64,000 bases of DNA, from contig CAJNDO010000004.1 in assembly GCA_905221545.1 (NCBI GenBank), positions 1 through 64,000 of the forward strand. Direction: 5' to 3'. Shown piece by piece: positions 17,991 through 26,438 of this stretch. Every line of letters starts with the position of its first letter. Positions within the stretch are counted from its first letter, which is position 1. Position numbers and translations under genes: made by a program. Source of the DNA: a bacterium (GTDB taxonomy: Bacteria > Bacillota > Bacilli > Lactobacillales > Streptococcaceae). Under the pieces are notes generated by a model. The model made no database searches, had not been told where the DNA came from, and saw only the letters and a list, made by a program, of their open reading frames with translations.

Positions 17991-18644
17991 ATGTTACGTT
18001 CTCAATTTGAAGAAGATTTAGAGAAATTGCACAACCAGTTCTACGCTATGGGACAGGAAGTGCTATCCCAAATCAATCGTACGGTGCGTGCCTTTGTTAC
18101 GCATGACCGTGATTTGGCCAAGGAAGTTATCGAAGACGATGCAGAAGTAAACGAATACGAAGTGAAATTGGAGAAAAAATCATTTGAAATGATTGCCCTG
18201 CAACAACCAGTTTCTCAAGATTTGCGTACTGTTCTAACAGTCTTAAAAGCCGTATCTGACTTAGAACGTATGGGTGACCATGCTGTTTCCATTGCCAAAG
18301 CGGCAATCCGTATGAAAGGGGAACAACGCATCCCAGCTGTTGAAGAAGAAATCAAGAGAATGGGTCGCGATGTCAAGAACTTCGTCGAAGCAGCCCTTGA
18401 CCTCTATCTGAATGGTTCAGTAGATCAGGCCTATGAAGTAGCAGCCATGGACGAAAAAATCAACCATTATTTTGATAGCATTCGTGACTTGGCTACAGAA
18501 GAAATCAAGAAAAATCCTGATGCCATTGTTACAGGTCGTGATTATTTCCAAGTGATTGCCTTCTTGGAACGCATTGGAGACTATGCCAAGAATATCTGTG
18601 AATGGGTTGTTTACTTTGAAACAGGTAAGATTGTCGAACTATAA
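17991..18644 (+). CDS. phoU: phosphate transport regulator PhoU
   Basis: A 217-residue all-helical protein of two PhoU repeats, each with the ExxxDxxxD-type metal-binding helix (DLERMGDHAVSIAKAA in the first half, FLERIGDYAKNICEWVVY in the second). PhoU links the Pst transporter state to the sensor kinase and restrains phosphate import. Tandem ATGs occur at 17988 and 17991; the second is 7 bases from AAGGAGA and is preferred. It is the last gene of the pst operon. Confidence 0.94.
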   Translation: MLRSQFEEDLEKLHNQFYAMGQEVLSQINRTVRAFVTHDRDLAKEVIEDDAEVNEYEVKLEKKSFEMIALQQPVSQDLRTVLTVLKAVSDLERMGDHAVSIAKAAIRMKGEQRIPAVEEEIKRMGRDVKNFVEAALDLYLNGSVDQAYEVAAMDEKINHYFDSIRDLATEEIKKNPDAIVTGRDYFQVIAFLERIGDYAKNICEWVVYFETGKIVEL

Positions 18645-18663
18645 AACAGGTTCATCCTGTATA

Positions 18664-18697
18664 AAAAGGAGCTTGAATTCAGCAGATAGCTCCTTTT
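18664..18697 (+). terminator. rho-independent terminator of the pst operon
   Basis: AAAAGGAGCT (18664-18673) pairs perfectly with AGCTCCTTTT (18688-18697) over a 14-base loop. A small ACAGG/CCTGT hairpin precedes it. Confidence 0.85.
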
Positions 18698-18742
18698 CTT
18701 GAATGAAAAAAATATTTTTAAGATAAAAATTCAAAAAAGTGC

Positions 18743-18771
18743 TTGACAAGTAGCTTGAATAGCGTTATAAT
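18743..18771 (+). promoter_or_regulatory. full-consensus sigma-A promoter
   Basis: TTGACA (18743-18748) and TATAAT (18766-18771) with a 17-base spacer are both perfect hexamers. The promoter drives the amino-acid-binding lipoprotein gene starting at 18803. A promoter this strong suggests high basal expression unless repressed. Confidence 0.93.
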
Positions 18772-18802
18772 TATACAAAATCAACAGAGAGGTTGTTTAT
18801 TT

Positions 18803-19618
18803 ATGAAATCAAAAAAATGGATATTTGTTTTATGTAGTTTTCTTGCAAGTTTCTTTTTAGTAGCTTGCCAGTCGGGTTCTAATAGTTCTCAGTCAGCTGT
18901 TGAGGCCATTAAGCAAAAAGGGAAATTGGTTGTGGCGACCAGTCCTGACTATGCACCTTTTGAATTTCAGTCTTTGGTTGACGGAAAAAATCAGGTTGTT
19001 GGTGCGGACATTGATATGGCTCAAGCTATCGCTGATGAACTTGGGGTTAAGTTGGAAATTTCAAGCATGAGTTTTGACAATGTTTTGACCAGTCTACAAA
19101 CTGGTAAGGCTGACCTAGCAGTTGCGGGAATTAGCGCTACTGACGAGAGAAAAGAAGTCTTTGATTTTTCAATCCCTTACTATGAAAACAAGATTAGTTT
19201 CTTGGTTCGTAAGTCTGATGTAGAAAAATACAAGGATTTGACTAGCCTAGAAAGTGCTAATATTGCAGCCCAAAAAGGGACTGTTCCAGAGTCTATGGTC
19301 AAGGAACAATTGCCAAAAGCTCAATTAACTTCCTTAACCAATATGGGGGAAGCTGTTAATGAATTGCAGGCTGGAAAAGTAGATGCTGTTCACATGGATG
19401 AGCCTGTTGCTCTTAGCTATGCTGCTAAAAATGCAGACCTAGCTGTCGCAACTGTTAGCTTGAAGATGAAGGACGGCGAAGCCAATGCAGTTGCCCTTAG
19501 AAAAAATAGTGCTGATTTGAAAGAAGTGGTGGACAAGGTCATCCAAAAACTTAAGGATGATGGTACCTACCAAAAATATCTTGAAAAAGCGGCAACCCTA
19601 ACAGAAGTTGAAGAATAA
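18803..19618 (+). CDS. amino-acid ABC transporter substrate-binding lipoprotein
   Basis: A 271-residue lipoprotein (lipobox FLVAC, Cys22) of the SBP_bac_3 family for polar amino acids. It starts GKLVVATSPDYAPFEFQ, has the VGADIDMAQAIADELG segment, and a Pro/Tyr hinge region. The ligand cannot be told from sequence. The start is ATG 18803; an in-frame upstream ATG-like extension would include the -35 box itself. No permease or ATPase gene is adjacent, so it must work with a transporter encoded elsewhere. It has its own consensus promoter and ends in a terminator shared with the opposing gene. Confidence 0.9.
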   Translation: MKSKKWIFVLCSFLASFFLVACQSGSNSSQSAVEAIKQKGKLVVATSPDYAPFEFQSLVDGKNQVVGADIDMAQAIADELGVKLEISSMSFDNVLTSLQTGKADLAVAGISATDERKEVFDFSIPYYENKISFLVRKSDVEKYKDLTSLESANIAAQKGTVPESMVKEQLPKAQLTSLTNMGEAVNELQAGKVDAVHMDEPVALSYAAKNADLAVATVSLKMKDGEANAVALRKNSADLKEVVDKVIQKLKDDGTYQKYLEKAATLTEVEE

Positions 19619-19620
19619 GA

Positions 19621-19656
19621 AAAAGCAGAGTTGGAAGTCAGTCCAATTCTGCTTTT
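19621..19656. terminator. bidirectional terminator
   Basis: The 15-base arms at 19621-19635 and 19642-19656 pair with one G-U, over a 6-base loop, with A and T runs at the ends. It overlaps the last codons of the minus-strand mocR gene. Confidence 0.88.
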
Positions 19657-20909
19657 AAATAGTCTAAAACATTTTCCAGATTGTCTAAGGACACCTTGGC
19701 AAATTGATAAGGGCAGGCGCTCAAATAGGCCTTTTCAAAGAAATCTAAGCCTAGTTGACTGTGTTTGAGGCTGGCAATTTTAGGATACTGTCTGAGGTCT
19801 AGCAATATACCATCGTGAAGAGGAAAATGAGGAAGGGGACAAGTCAATTTAGCTAACCTTTCCTCGATTTGCTTCTGGTAAGCTTCCTGATTGGCCAAGC
19901 GAGCCAGACGGTTTTTCTCAAACAGTTGACTGTCGATATAGAGTGATAAAGCCTTTTGCATGATGAGATTGCTGTCGTAGTCTAGGATATTTTTGTAGGC
20001 CACAAAGGCTTCTTTGATAGCATTTGGCAGAATGAGTGCCGTAATCCGCAGGGCTGGAAAGAGGCTGGTTGAGAAGGACTTGATATAAATGACCCGCTCC
20101 TCTGTATCCAGATAGTGGAAGGTCTGGCCCTTCTTGGGATCCAAATCCCCCAGATAATCGTCCTCTACGATATAGACACCATACTTGGCAGCTAAGTCAA
20201 GAATAGCCCGTTTGTCCTGCTCTGAATAGGAATGCCCCAGAGGATAGTGAAAACGAGGAATAGTGTAGAAAAACTTAATTTTTCCTGTTTTGAAGTGGCC
20301 TTCCAGCTCCTCCAAGTCAATCCCATCAATGCCTCGTTCAATCGTTTGATAGTCCAAGCCCTGAGCAATCAAGAGGCGATTCATTCGATGGTAGGTCGGC
20401 TGTTCCACCAAGATTTCCTTGGCTTGGCTAGGAAAGGAAATTTGAGAGAGGATAAAAAGGGCTTGTTGGGTCCCAGAAGTCAGTACCAGTTGGTCAGCCT
20501 TGCAGTAGAGGGCTTGGTCAAAGAGCAGTTTATGAATGGACTGTCTTAGGTCTTCTAATCCTTCTTGGTTGTCATAGTAGTTGAAGAGGTAGTTTTCTCG
20601 GCCAATCAAGGTTTCATTAACACAGAGTCGGAAATCGTCATAGGCGCTGGCATGTTCATCCGTAACCTCAATTTCTAGGTCCTGGTGTTGCCCTTGTTCT
20701 AGGACATAGTAGCCACTCTGGGGCTTGGCATAGAGGTATTGCTCGTGCCGTAATTCCAGCAGGGCTCGTTGGACAGTATCCTTGCTACAGTGAAAGTCAA
20801 GGCTCAGTTGACGGATAGAAGGCAGGCGGCTTCCCGTCGGAAATCGTCCAGACTCGATGCCATTTTTCAGATAGGAAACGACCTCTTGGTACTTGCTTTG
20901 TTTCTTCAT
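19638..20909 (-). CDS. MocR-type GntR regulator with aminotransferase-like domain
   Basis: A 423-residue fusion. Residues ~1-75 form a GntR winged helix (PTGSRLPSIRQLSLDF, then CSKDTVQRALLELR). Residues ~110-420 form a fold-type I aminotransferase-like domain with SGTQQALFILSQ and VEDDYLGDL, and the PLP-lysine region YIKSFSTSLFPALRI. MocR proteins sense PLP or PLP-amino-acid adducts and regulate nearby genes. It is divergent from acetolactate decarboxylase, a possible target. The minus-strand Shine-Dalgarno is an excellent AAGGGAGGT. Confidence 0.9.
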   Translation of the reverse strand: MKKQSKYQEVVSYLKNGIESGRFPTGSRLPSIRQLSLDFHCSKDTVQRALLELRHEQYLYAKPQSGYYVLEQGQHQDLEIEVTDEHASAYDDFRLCVNETLIGRENYLFNYYDNQEGLEDLRQSIHKLLFDQALYCKADQLVLTSGTQQALFILSQISFPSQAKEILVEQPTYHRMNRLLIAQGLDYQTIERGIDGIDLEELEGHFKTGKIKFFYTIPRFHYPLGHSYSEQDKRAILDLAAKYGVYIVEDDYLGDLDPKKGQTFHYLDTEERVIYIKSFSTSLFPALRITALILPNAIKEAFVAYKNILDYDSNLIMQKALSLYIDSQLFEKNRLARLANQEAYQKQIEERLAKLTCPLPHFPLHDGILLDLRQYPKIASLKHSQLGLDFFEKAYLSACPYQFAKVSLDNLENVLDYLKAELD

Positions 20910-20934
20910 TCCAGACCTCCCTTGATTTTGTTAC

Positions 20935-21012
20935 ATTGTACCCTTTTTTTTCCTTCTTGGCAATGTTTAGAGTGTTTCTCTCGTTCACATCTAGGGGCAA
21001 ATGTGGTATACT
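20935..21012. promoter_or_regulatory. divergent promoters mocR / acetolactate decarboxylase
   Basis: Minus strand: TTGCCA (20958-20963) and TACAAT (20935-20940) with a 17-base spacer. Plus strand: TTCACA (20984-20989) and TATACT (21007-21012), 17 bases apart, with TGG before the -10 (extended -10). The two -35 elements lie only 20 bases apart, so a single bound regulator could control both directions. Confidence 0.8.
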
Positions 21013-21050
21013 TAGGAGTAACATTTATAGAATAACTGACAAGAAAGAGA

Positions 21051-21782
21051 ATGGATAAGAACGTGCAGGAACCAGTGAAATTATTTCAATACAACACCCT
21101 TGGAGCCTTGATGGCTGGCCTTTATGGTGGGACTATGACAGTAGGAGAATTGCTAGAGCATGGTGATCTTGGTTTGGGAACCTTGGATTCCATTGATGGG
21201 GAATTGATTGTCTTGGATGGCAAGGCTTATCAGGCTAAGGGCTCAGGAGAGCAACCAGAAATTGTAGAAGTGTCACCAGACGCCCTTATTCCTTACGCTG
21301 CAGTAGTACCGCATCAGGCAGAGGTCATTTTCCGCCAGCGCTTTGAGATGACAGACAAGGAATTGGAAGAACGAATCGAGTCATATTATGATGGGGAAAA
21401 TCTTTTCCGCTCGATCAAGATTCGTGGGGAATTTTCGCATATGCATGTGCGCATGATTCCCAAGTCGACACCAGATACCAAGTTTGCTGAGGTTGCAACC
21501 CATCAGCCTGAATATAGTCGAGACAATGTGGCGGGGACCATCGTTGGTTTCTGGACGCCAGAGATTTTCCATGGGGTTAGTGTAGCAGGCTACCATCTGC
21601 ACTTCATATCAGATGATTTGACCTTCGGTGGACATGTTATGGACTTTGTTATCAAGGAAGGGATTATCGAGGTGGGAGCGGTTGACCAGTTGGATCAACG
21701 TTTTCCGGTACAAGATCGTCAGTACTTGTTTGCTAAGTTCAATGTTGACGAGATGAAAAAAGATATTGAAAAGGCGGAATAG
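21051..21782 (+). CDS. budA: alpha-acetolactate decarboxylase
   Basis: A 243-residue enzyme converting (S)-2-acetolactate to acetoin and CO2. It starts LFQYNTLGALMAGLYGGTMTVGELL, and the zinc histidines are in GYHLHFISDDLTFGGHV (residues ~183-199). This gene is also called aldB. The step diverts acetolactate from valine/leucine synthesis and consumes pyruvate-derived acid. It has its own promoter facing the MocR gene and is followed 9 bases later by a membrane protease-like gene. Confidence 0.93.
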   Translation: MDKNVQEPVKLFQYNTLGALMAGLYGGTMTVGELLEHGDLGLGTLDSIDGELIVLDGKAYQAKGSGEQPEIVEVSPDALIPYAAVVPHQAEVIFRQRFEMTDKELEERIESYYDGENLFRSIKIRGEFSHMHVRMIPKSTPDTKFAEVATHQPEYSRDNVAGTIVGFWTPEIFHGVSVAGYHLHFISDDLTFGGHVMDFVIKEGIIEVGAVDQLDQRFPVQDRQYLFAKFNVDEMKKDIEKAE

Positions 21783-21791
21783 GAGAAGAAA

Positions 21792-22544
21792 ATGACCATT
21801 CATATTATCATTACCACGGTGCTATTACTAGCTTTCTTGCTAGGAAGCATTTGGTATGCCAAAAAGAAATACCAGATCAATCTAGCTGTCTTGGGCTTGG
21901 GGGCTGTCGCCTTCTTTGTCTCTTCACAGATTTTAGAAAAACTGGTGCATATCTTGGTTTTGCACCCTCAAAAAGACGGCAGTATTGCCCTCTTGCAAGA
22001 CAATCCGCTTCTCTATATCATCTATGGCCTAGCCATGGCAGCCCTTTTTGAGGAAACTGCTCGTCTTGTTTTCTTCAAATGGTTGGAGAAAAAGAGAAGT
22101 TTGGAAAAGGCAGATGCCTTGGCCTATGGACTGGGGCATGGTGGCTTGGAATTGATTTTCCTCGGTATCGCCAGTTTGATCAATCTCTACATCGTGCTTT
22201 CAGCGGTTCAAACGCAGAATCCACAGGTTATGAAATTGCTGTCTGAAAATATGTTGAAAACCATCCAGTCGCTTTCTGTCTGGCAGATTTATTTGCTTGG
22301 TTTTGAACGGATTTTGGCTCTAGGATTCCAATTACTCTTGACAGTTTGGGTTTACCAAGCTGTTCGCCAGAAGAAATGGACTTATCTCCTAGCAGCCTAT
22401 GGCCTACATGCCTTCTTTGACCTGGCACCATCTCTAGTCCAAGTAGGTTGGTTGACAAGTCCAGTCTTGGTTGAAGTTATTCTACTAGTTGAACTGATCC
22501 TAGTTGCCTATGGAACCAAGGCAATCTTTTGCAAAAAATCATAA
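21792..22544 (+). CDS. YhfC-type intramembrane metalloprotease-like protein
   Basis: A 250-residue polytopic membrane protein of the YhfC family, related to CPBP intramembrane proteases. The motifs ALFEETARLVFF (residues ~77-88), GLGHGGLELIFLG (~113-125) and YGLHAFFDLAP (~198-208) supply the conserved Glu-Glu, His and His/Asp expected inside membrane helices. Substrates are not known. It follows budA by 9 bases and ends in a terminator hairpin that begins inside its stop-codon region. Confidence 0.82.
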   Translation: MTIHIIITTVLLLAFLLGSIWYAKKKYQINLAVLGLGAVAFFVSSQILEKLVHILVLHPQKDGSIALLQDNPLLYIIYGLAMAALFEETARLVFFKWLEKKRSLEKADALAYGLGHGGLELIFLGIASLINLYIVLSAVQTQNPQVMKLLSENMLKTIQSLSVWQIYLLGFERILALGFQLLLTVWVYQAVRQKKWTYLLAAYGLHAFFDLAPSLVQVGWLTSPVLVEVILLVELILVAYGTKAIFCKKS

Positions 22545-22573
22545 GAAAAAGGGGGAAACCTCTTTTTCTTATG
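22540..22573 (+). terminator. rho-independent terminator
   Basis: CATAAGAAAAAGGGGG pairs with CCTCTTTTTCTTATG (ending at 22573) with one G-U. The left arm includes the stop codon of the YhfC-type gene. Confidence 0.8.
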
Positions 22574-22620
22574 CAAAATCCAAACAAGGTCTTTTTATGG
22601 TCGTCAAATGTCTCTAAAAA

Positions 22621-22629
22621 TGGTATAAT
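22621..22629 (+). promoter_or_regulatory. extended -10 promoter of murB
   Basis: TGGTATAAT (extended -10) lies 29 bases before the murB ATG. No good -35 is seen. Confidence 0.7.
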
Positions 22630-22658
22630 GGGATGAATTTTGTAAAAGGAAGAGTGAC

Positions 22659-23564
22659 ATGTCTGTAAGAGAAAAAATGCTTGAAATCTTAGAAGGAATT
22701 GATATCCGTTTTAAGGAACCCTTGCATAGCTATAGTTATACAAAAGTAGGTGGAGAGGCTGATTATCTGGTCTTTCCACGAAATCGTTTTGAGTTGGCGC
22801 GCGTTGTGAAATTTGCCAATCAAGAAAATATCCCTTGGATGGTTCTTGGAAATGCCAGCAACATCATCGTTCGTGATGGCGGAATTCGTGGATTTGTCAT
22901 CTTGTGTGACAAACTCAATAATGTTTCAGTTGATGGCTATACCATTGAAGCAGAAGCAGGGGCCAATTTGATTGAGACAACTCGCATTGCCCTTCGTCAT
23001 AGTTTGACGGGCTTTGAGTTTGCTTGTGGCATTCCAGGAAGCGTTGGTGGTGCTGTCTTTATGAATGCGGGTGCCTATGGTGGCGAGATTGCCCATATAT
23101 TGCAGTCTTGTAAGATCTTGACCAAGGATGGAGAAATCGAAACCCTGTCTGTCAAGGATTTGGCTTTTGGTTACCGCCATTCAGCCATTCAGGAGTCTGG
23201 TGCAGTTGTCTTGTCAGCTAAATTTGCCCTAGCTCCAGGAACTCATCAGGTTATCAAGCAAGAAATGGACCGCTTGACGCACCTACGTGAGCTCAAACAA
23301 CCTTTAGAATACCCATCTTGTGGTTCAGTCTTTAAGCGTCCAGTAGGCCATTTTGCAGGTCAGTTGATTTCAGAAGCTGGCTTGAAAGGCTATCGTATCG
23401 GTGGCGTAGAAGTGTCTGAAAAGCACGCAGGGTTTATGATCAATGTTGCAGACGGAACGGCCAAAGACTATGAGGACTTGATTGAGTCTGTGATTGAAAA
23501 AGTCAAGGAGCACTCAGGTGTTACACTTGAGATAGAAGTCCGTATCTTGGGTGAAAGCAAGTAG
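22659..23564 (+). CDS. murB: UDP-N-acetylenolpyruvoylglucosamine reductase
   Basis: A 301-residue FAD enzyme that reduces UDP-GlcNAc-enolpyruvate to UDP-MurNAc, the second committed step of peptidoglycan synthesis. FAD-binding stretches are [14 protein letters not shown] and [30 protein letters not shown] (~residue 222) carries the catalytic serine region, and the conserved C-terminal Glu lies in [12 protein letters not shown]. It shares an operon with potABCD, an arrangement I remember from other streptococci. Shine-Dalgarno AAAAGGAAGAG precedes ATG 22659. Confidence 0.94.
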   Translation: MSVREKMLEILEGIDIRFKEPLHSYSYTKVGGEADYLVFPRNRFELARVVKFANQENIPWMVLGNASNIIVRDGGIRGFVILCDKLNNVSVDGYTIEAEAGANLIETTRIALRHSLTGFEFACGIPGSVGGAVFMNAGAYGGEIAHILQSCKILTKDGEIETLSVKDLAFGYRHSAIQESGAVVLSAKFALAPGTHQVIKQEMDRLTHLRELKQPLEYPSCGSVFKRPVGHFAGQLISEAGLKGYRIGGVEVSEKHAGFMINVADGTAKDYEDLIESVIEKVKEHSGVTLEIEVRILGESK

Positions 23565-23593
23565 GAAGCTGTAGTTGAAAAGCTGCTGCTATG

Positions 23594-23702
23594 TCATGGA
23601 AAGGGGGTGAAAGCCTATCGGTAGCGAAGATGTATGCAGGTGGTTTTACTCCCTGCAAGAGGTAGTGGCGGCCTGACAGAGCCCTGATCTGTTAATCTAT
23701 GA
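23594..23702 (+). ncRNA. possible structured leader RNA between murB and potA
   Basis: The gap (23565-23723) is more GC-rich than other gaps here and rich in complementary pieces. An outer stem TCATGGA (23594-23600) pairs with TCTATGA (23696-23702). Inside it, TGCAGG (23635-23640) pairs with CCTGCA (23652-23657), and GACAGA (23675-23680) with TCTGTT (23688-23693). GGGGGT (23603-23608) could also pair with ACTCCC (23648-23653), an alternative or pseudoknot fold. The 3' strand of the outer stem covers the ATG of a short reading frame. I do not recognise a known riboswitch; pairing was judged by eye. Confidence 0.35.
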
Positions 23703-23761
23703 AAAAGAAGGAATTTATGCCAATTGAAAAAACCAATTATCGAATTCAAAAACGTCTCTAA
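23699..23761 (+). CDS. possible 20-residue leader peptide overlapping the potA start
   Basis: ATG 23699 (and the in-frame ATG 23717, just after AAGGAA) opens a 20-codon frame starting [12 protein letters not shown] and ending at TAA 23759-23761. It is in a different frame from potA, whose TTG start at 23724 lies inside it. The only good Shine-Dalgarno (23707-23712) fits ATG 23717 at 4 bases and TTG 23724 at 11. It may be a regulatory leader or coincidental; no product is known. Confidence 0.3.
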   Translation: MKKKEFMPIEKTNYRIQKRL

Positions 23762-24881
23762 AGTTTTTGAAGACAGCAACACCAAGGTTCTCAAAGACAT
23801 CAACTTTGAGTTGGAAGAAGGAAAATTTTACACCCTTCTAGGCGCATCTGGTTCAGGGAAATCAACTATCCTAAACATTATTGCAGGTTTACTGGATGCG
23901 ACGACAGGAGATATCATGCTAGACGGTGTCCGTATCAATGACATCCCAACCAACAAGCGAGACGTCCATACGGTCTTCCAATCTTATGCCTTGTTCCCAC
24001 ATATGAATGTGTTTGAAAATGTTGCCTTTCCACTTCGCTTGCGTAAAATTGACAAGAAAGAAATCGAGCAGCGTGTAGCGGAAGTTCTCAAGATGGTTCA
24101 GTTGGAAGGTTATGAGAAGCGTTCCATCCGTAAACTTTCTGGGGGACAACGCCAGCGTGTGGCTATCGCTCGTGCTATCATCAACCAACCTCGTGTGGTC
24201 TTATTGGATGAACCCTTGTCAGCGCTGGACTTGAAATTGCGAACAGACATGCAGTACGAACTGCGTGAACTGCAACAACGATTGGGCATTACCTTTGTCT
24301 TTGTCACTCACGATCAGGAAGAAGCCCTTGCCATGAGTGACTGGATTTTCGTTATGAATGATGGCGAGATTGTTCAGTCTGGAACGCCTGTGGATATCTA
24401 CGACGAGCCAATCAACCACTTTGTTGCGACCTTTATCGGTGAGTCAAATATCTTGCCAGGTACCATGATTGAGGACTACTTGGTTGAGTTTAACGGCAAA
24501 CGCTTTGAAGCGGTCGATGGTGGGATGAAGCCAAATGAACCTGTTGAGGTCGTTATTCGTCCAGAGGACTTGCGCATTACTCTTCCTGAAGAAGGCAAAC
24601 TCCAAGTTAAGGTCGATACCCAGCTTTTCCGTGGGGTTCACTATGAAATCATCGCCTATGACGAACTCGGAAATGAATGGATGATCCACTCAACTCGTAA
24701 GGCCATTGTTGGTGAGGAAATCGGTCTGGACTTTGAACCAGAAGACATCCACATCATGCGCCTTAACGAAACTGAAGAAGAGTTCGATGCTCGTATCGAA
24801 GAATATGTGGAAATCGAAGAACAAGAAGCAGGTCTGATCAATGCAATCGAGGAGGAAAGAGATGAAGAAAACAAGCTCTAA
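23724..24881 (+). CDS. potA: spermidine/putrescine ABC transporter ATPase
   Basis: A 385-residue ATPase of the polyamine importer: Walker [10 protein letters not shown], signature [15 protein letters not shown], Walker [13 protein letters not shown], switch [11 protein letters not shown]-terminal TOBE-type regulatory region (~residues 235-350) is followed by an unusually acidic tail (many Glu after [11 protein letters not shown]). The start is TTG 23724 ([14 protein letters not shown]), since no in-frame ATG lies at the conserved N-terminus. It overlaps potB by 20 bases. Confidence 0.93.
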   Translation: MKKPIIEFKNVSKVFEDSNTKVLKDINFELEEGKFYTLLGASGSGKSTILNIIAGLLDATTGDIMLDGVRINDIPTNKRDVHTVFQSYALFPHMNVFENVAFPLRLRKIDKKEIEQRVAEVLKMVQLEGYEKRSIRKLSGGQRQRVAIARAIINQPRVVLLDEPLSALDLKLRTDMQYELRELQQRLGITFVFVTHDQEEALAMSDWIFVMNDGEIVQSGTPVDIYDEPINHFVATFIGESNILPGTMIEDYLVEFNGKRFEAVDGGMKPNEPVEVVIRPEDLRITLPEEGKLQVKVDTQLFRGVHYEIIAYDELGNEWMIHSTRKAIVGEEIGLDFEPEDIHIMRLNETEEEFDARIEEYVEIEEQEAGLINAIEEERDEENKL

Positions 24882-25668
24882 ACTCTTTGTAGTGCCCTAC
24901 ATGCTCTGGATTGCCCTCTTTGTTCTCGCACCCTTGGTCTTGATTTTCGGTCAATCCTTTTTCAACATCGAAGGCCAGTTCAGTTTAGAAAATTACAAAT
25001 CCTACTTTGCGTCACAGAACTTGACCTATCTCAAAATGAGTTTCAACTCAGTGCTTTATGCGGGGATTGTGACACTGGTGACGCTTCTTATCAGTTATCC
25101 GACAGCCCTCTTTTTGACCCGCCTCAAGCACCGTCAACTCTGGCTCATGCTGATTATTCTGCCAACCTGGATCAATTTGCTCCTCAAGGCCTATGCCTTT
25201 ATCGGGATTTTTGGTCAGAATGGCTCTATTAACCAATTCTTGGAATTTATCGGAATCGGTTCACAACAGTTGCTCTTTACCGATTTCTCCTTTATCTTTG
25301 TCGCAAGCTATATCGAGCTGCCCTTTATGATTTTGCCGATTTTCAATGTCTTGGACGATATGGATAACAACCTCATCAATGCCAGCTACGACCTCGGTGC
25401 GACCAAGTGGGAGACTTTCCGTCATGTCATCTTCCCTCTGTCTATGAACGGCGTACGAAGTGGGGTTCAGTCGGTCTTTATCCCAAGTTTGAGTCTCTTC
25501 ATGCTGACCCGTTTGATTGGTGGGAATCGCGTTATCACCTTGGGGACAGCCATTGAGCAGAACTTCCTGACAAATGACAACTACGGTATGGGTTCTACCA
25601 TCGGTGTGATTCTCATCCTGACCATGTTCATCACCATGTGGGTGACCAAGGAAAGGAGAGAACGATGA
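24862..25668 (+). CDS. potB: spermidine/putrescine ABC transporter permease
   Basis: A 268-residue permease with six membrane spans. The EAA-type coupling loop is [20 protein letters not shown] (~residues 172-191). The start is ATG 24862 with Shine-Dalgarno GGAGGAAAG; an upstream in-frame ATG at 24841 lies inside potA and is less likely. The stop overlaps potC by 4 bases (ATGA). It forms the channel with PotC. Confidence 0.93.
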   Translation: MKKTSSKLFVVPYMLWIALFVLAPLVLIFGQSFFNIEGQFSLENYKSYFASQNLTYLKMSFNSVLYAGIVTLVTLLISYPTALFLTRLKHRQLWLMLIILPTWINLLLKAYAFIGIFGQNGSINQFLEFIGIGSQQLLFTDFSFIFVASYIELPFMILPIFNVLDDMDNNLINASYDLGATKWETFRHVIFPLSMNGVRSGVQSVFIPSLSLFMLTRLIGGNRVITLGTAIEQNFLTNDNYGMGSTIGVILILTMFITMWVTKERRER

Positions 25669-26438
25669 AAAAATTTGCTAACCTTTATCTGGGACTGGTC
25701 TTTCTTGTCCTCTATCTTCCCATTTTTTACCTGATTGGCTATGCCTTTAATGCAGGTAACGACATGAATAGCTTTACAGGCTTTAGTTTGAGCCATTTTA
25801 AAACCATGTTTGGCGATGGTCGTCTCATGTTGATTGTGACTCAGACCTTTTTCTTGGCCTTTCTGTCAGCCTTGATTGCGACCATTATCGGGACTTTCGG
25901 TGCTATTTACATCTACCAGTCTCGTAAGAAATACCAAGAAGCCTTTCTTTCACTCAATAATATCCTCATGGTTGCGCCTGACGTTATGATTGGTGCCAGC
26001 TTCTTGATTCTCTTTACTCAACTCAAGTTTTCACTTGGCTTTTTGACCGTTCTATCTAGTCACGTGGCCTTCTCCATTCCTATCGTGGTCTTGATGGTCT
26101 TGCCTCGACTCAAGGAAATGAACGGTGACATGATTCATGCAGCCTATGACTTGGGAGCCAGTCAGTTTCAGATGTTCAAGGAAATCATGCTTCCTTACTT
26201 GACTCCGTCTATCATTGCAGGTTATTTCATGGCCTTCACCTATTCGTTAGATGACTTTGCCGTGACCTTCTTTGTAACGGGAAATGGCTTTTCAACCCTG
26301 TCAGTCGAGATTTACTCTCGTGCTCGTAAAGGGATTTCGCTAGAAATCAATGCCCTGTCTGCCCTTGTCTTTCTCTTTAGTATTATCCTAGTGGTTGGAT
26401 ATTACTTTATCTCACGTGAGAAGGAGGAGCAAGCATGA
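25665..26438 (+). CDS. potC: spermidine/putrescine ABC transporter permease
   Basis: A 257-residue second permease with six spans and the coupling loop IHAAYDLGASQFQMFKEIML (~residues 157-176). The start is ATG 25665 in an ATGA overlap with potB, with Shine-Dalgarno GAAAGGAGAG upstream. Its own stop overlaps potD in the same ATGA way, so potB, potC and potD are translationally coupled. Confidence 0.93.
   Translation: MKKFANLYLGLVFLVLYLPIFYLIGYAFNAGNDMNSFTGFSLSHFKTMFGDGRLMLIVTQTFFLAFLSALIATIIGTFGAIYIYQSRKKYQEAFLSLNNILMVAPDVMIGASFLILFTQLKFSLGFLTVLSSHVAFSIPIVVLMVLPRLKEMNGDMIHAAYDLGASQFQMFKEIMLPYLTPSIIAGYFMAFTYSLDDFAVTFFVTGNGFSTLSVEIYSRARKGISLEINALSALVFLFSIILVVGYYFISREKEEQA

Noticed and set aside
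23615-23803. 62-codon minus-strand frame across the murB-potA gap
   Set aside because: It runs through the structured gap and into potA antisense, with no ribosome site; unlikely to be a gene.
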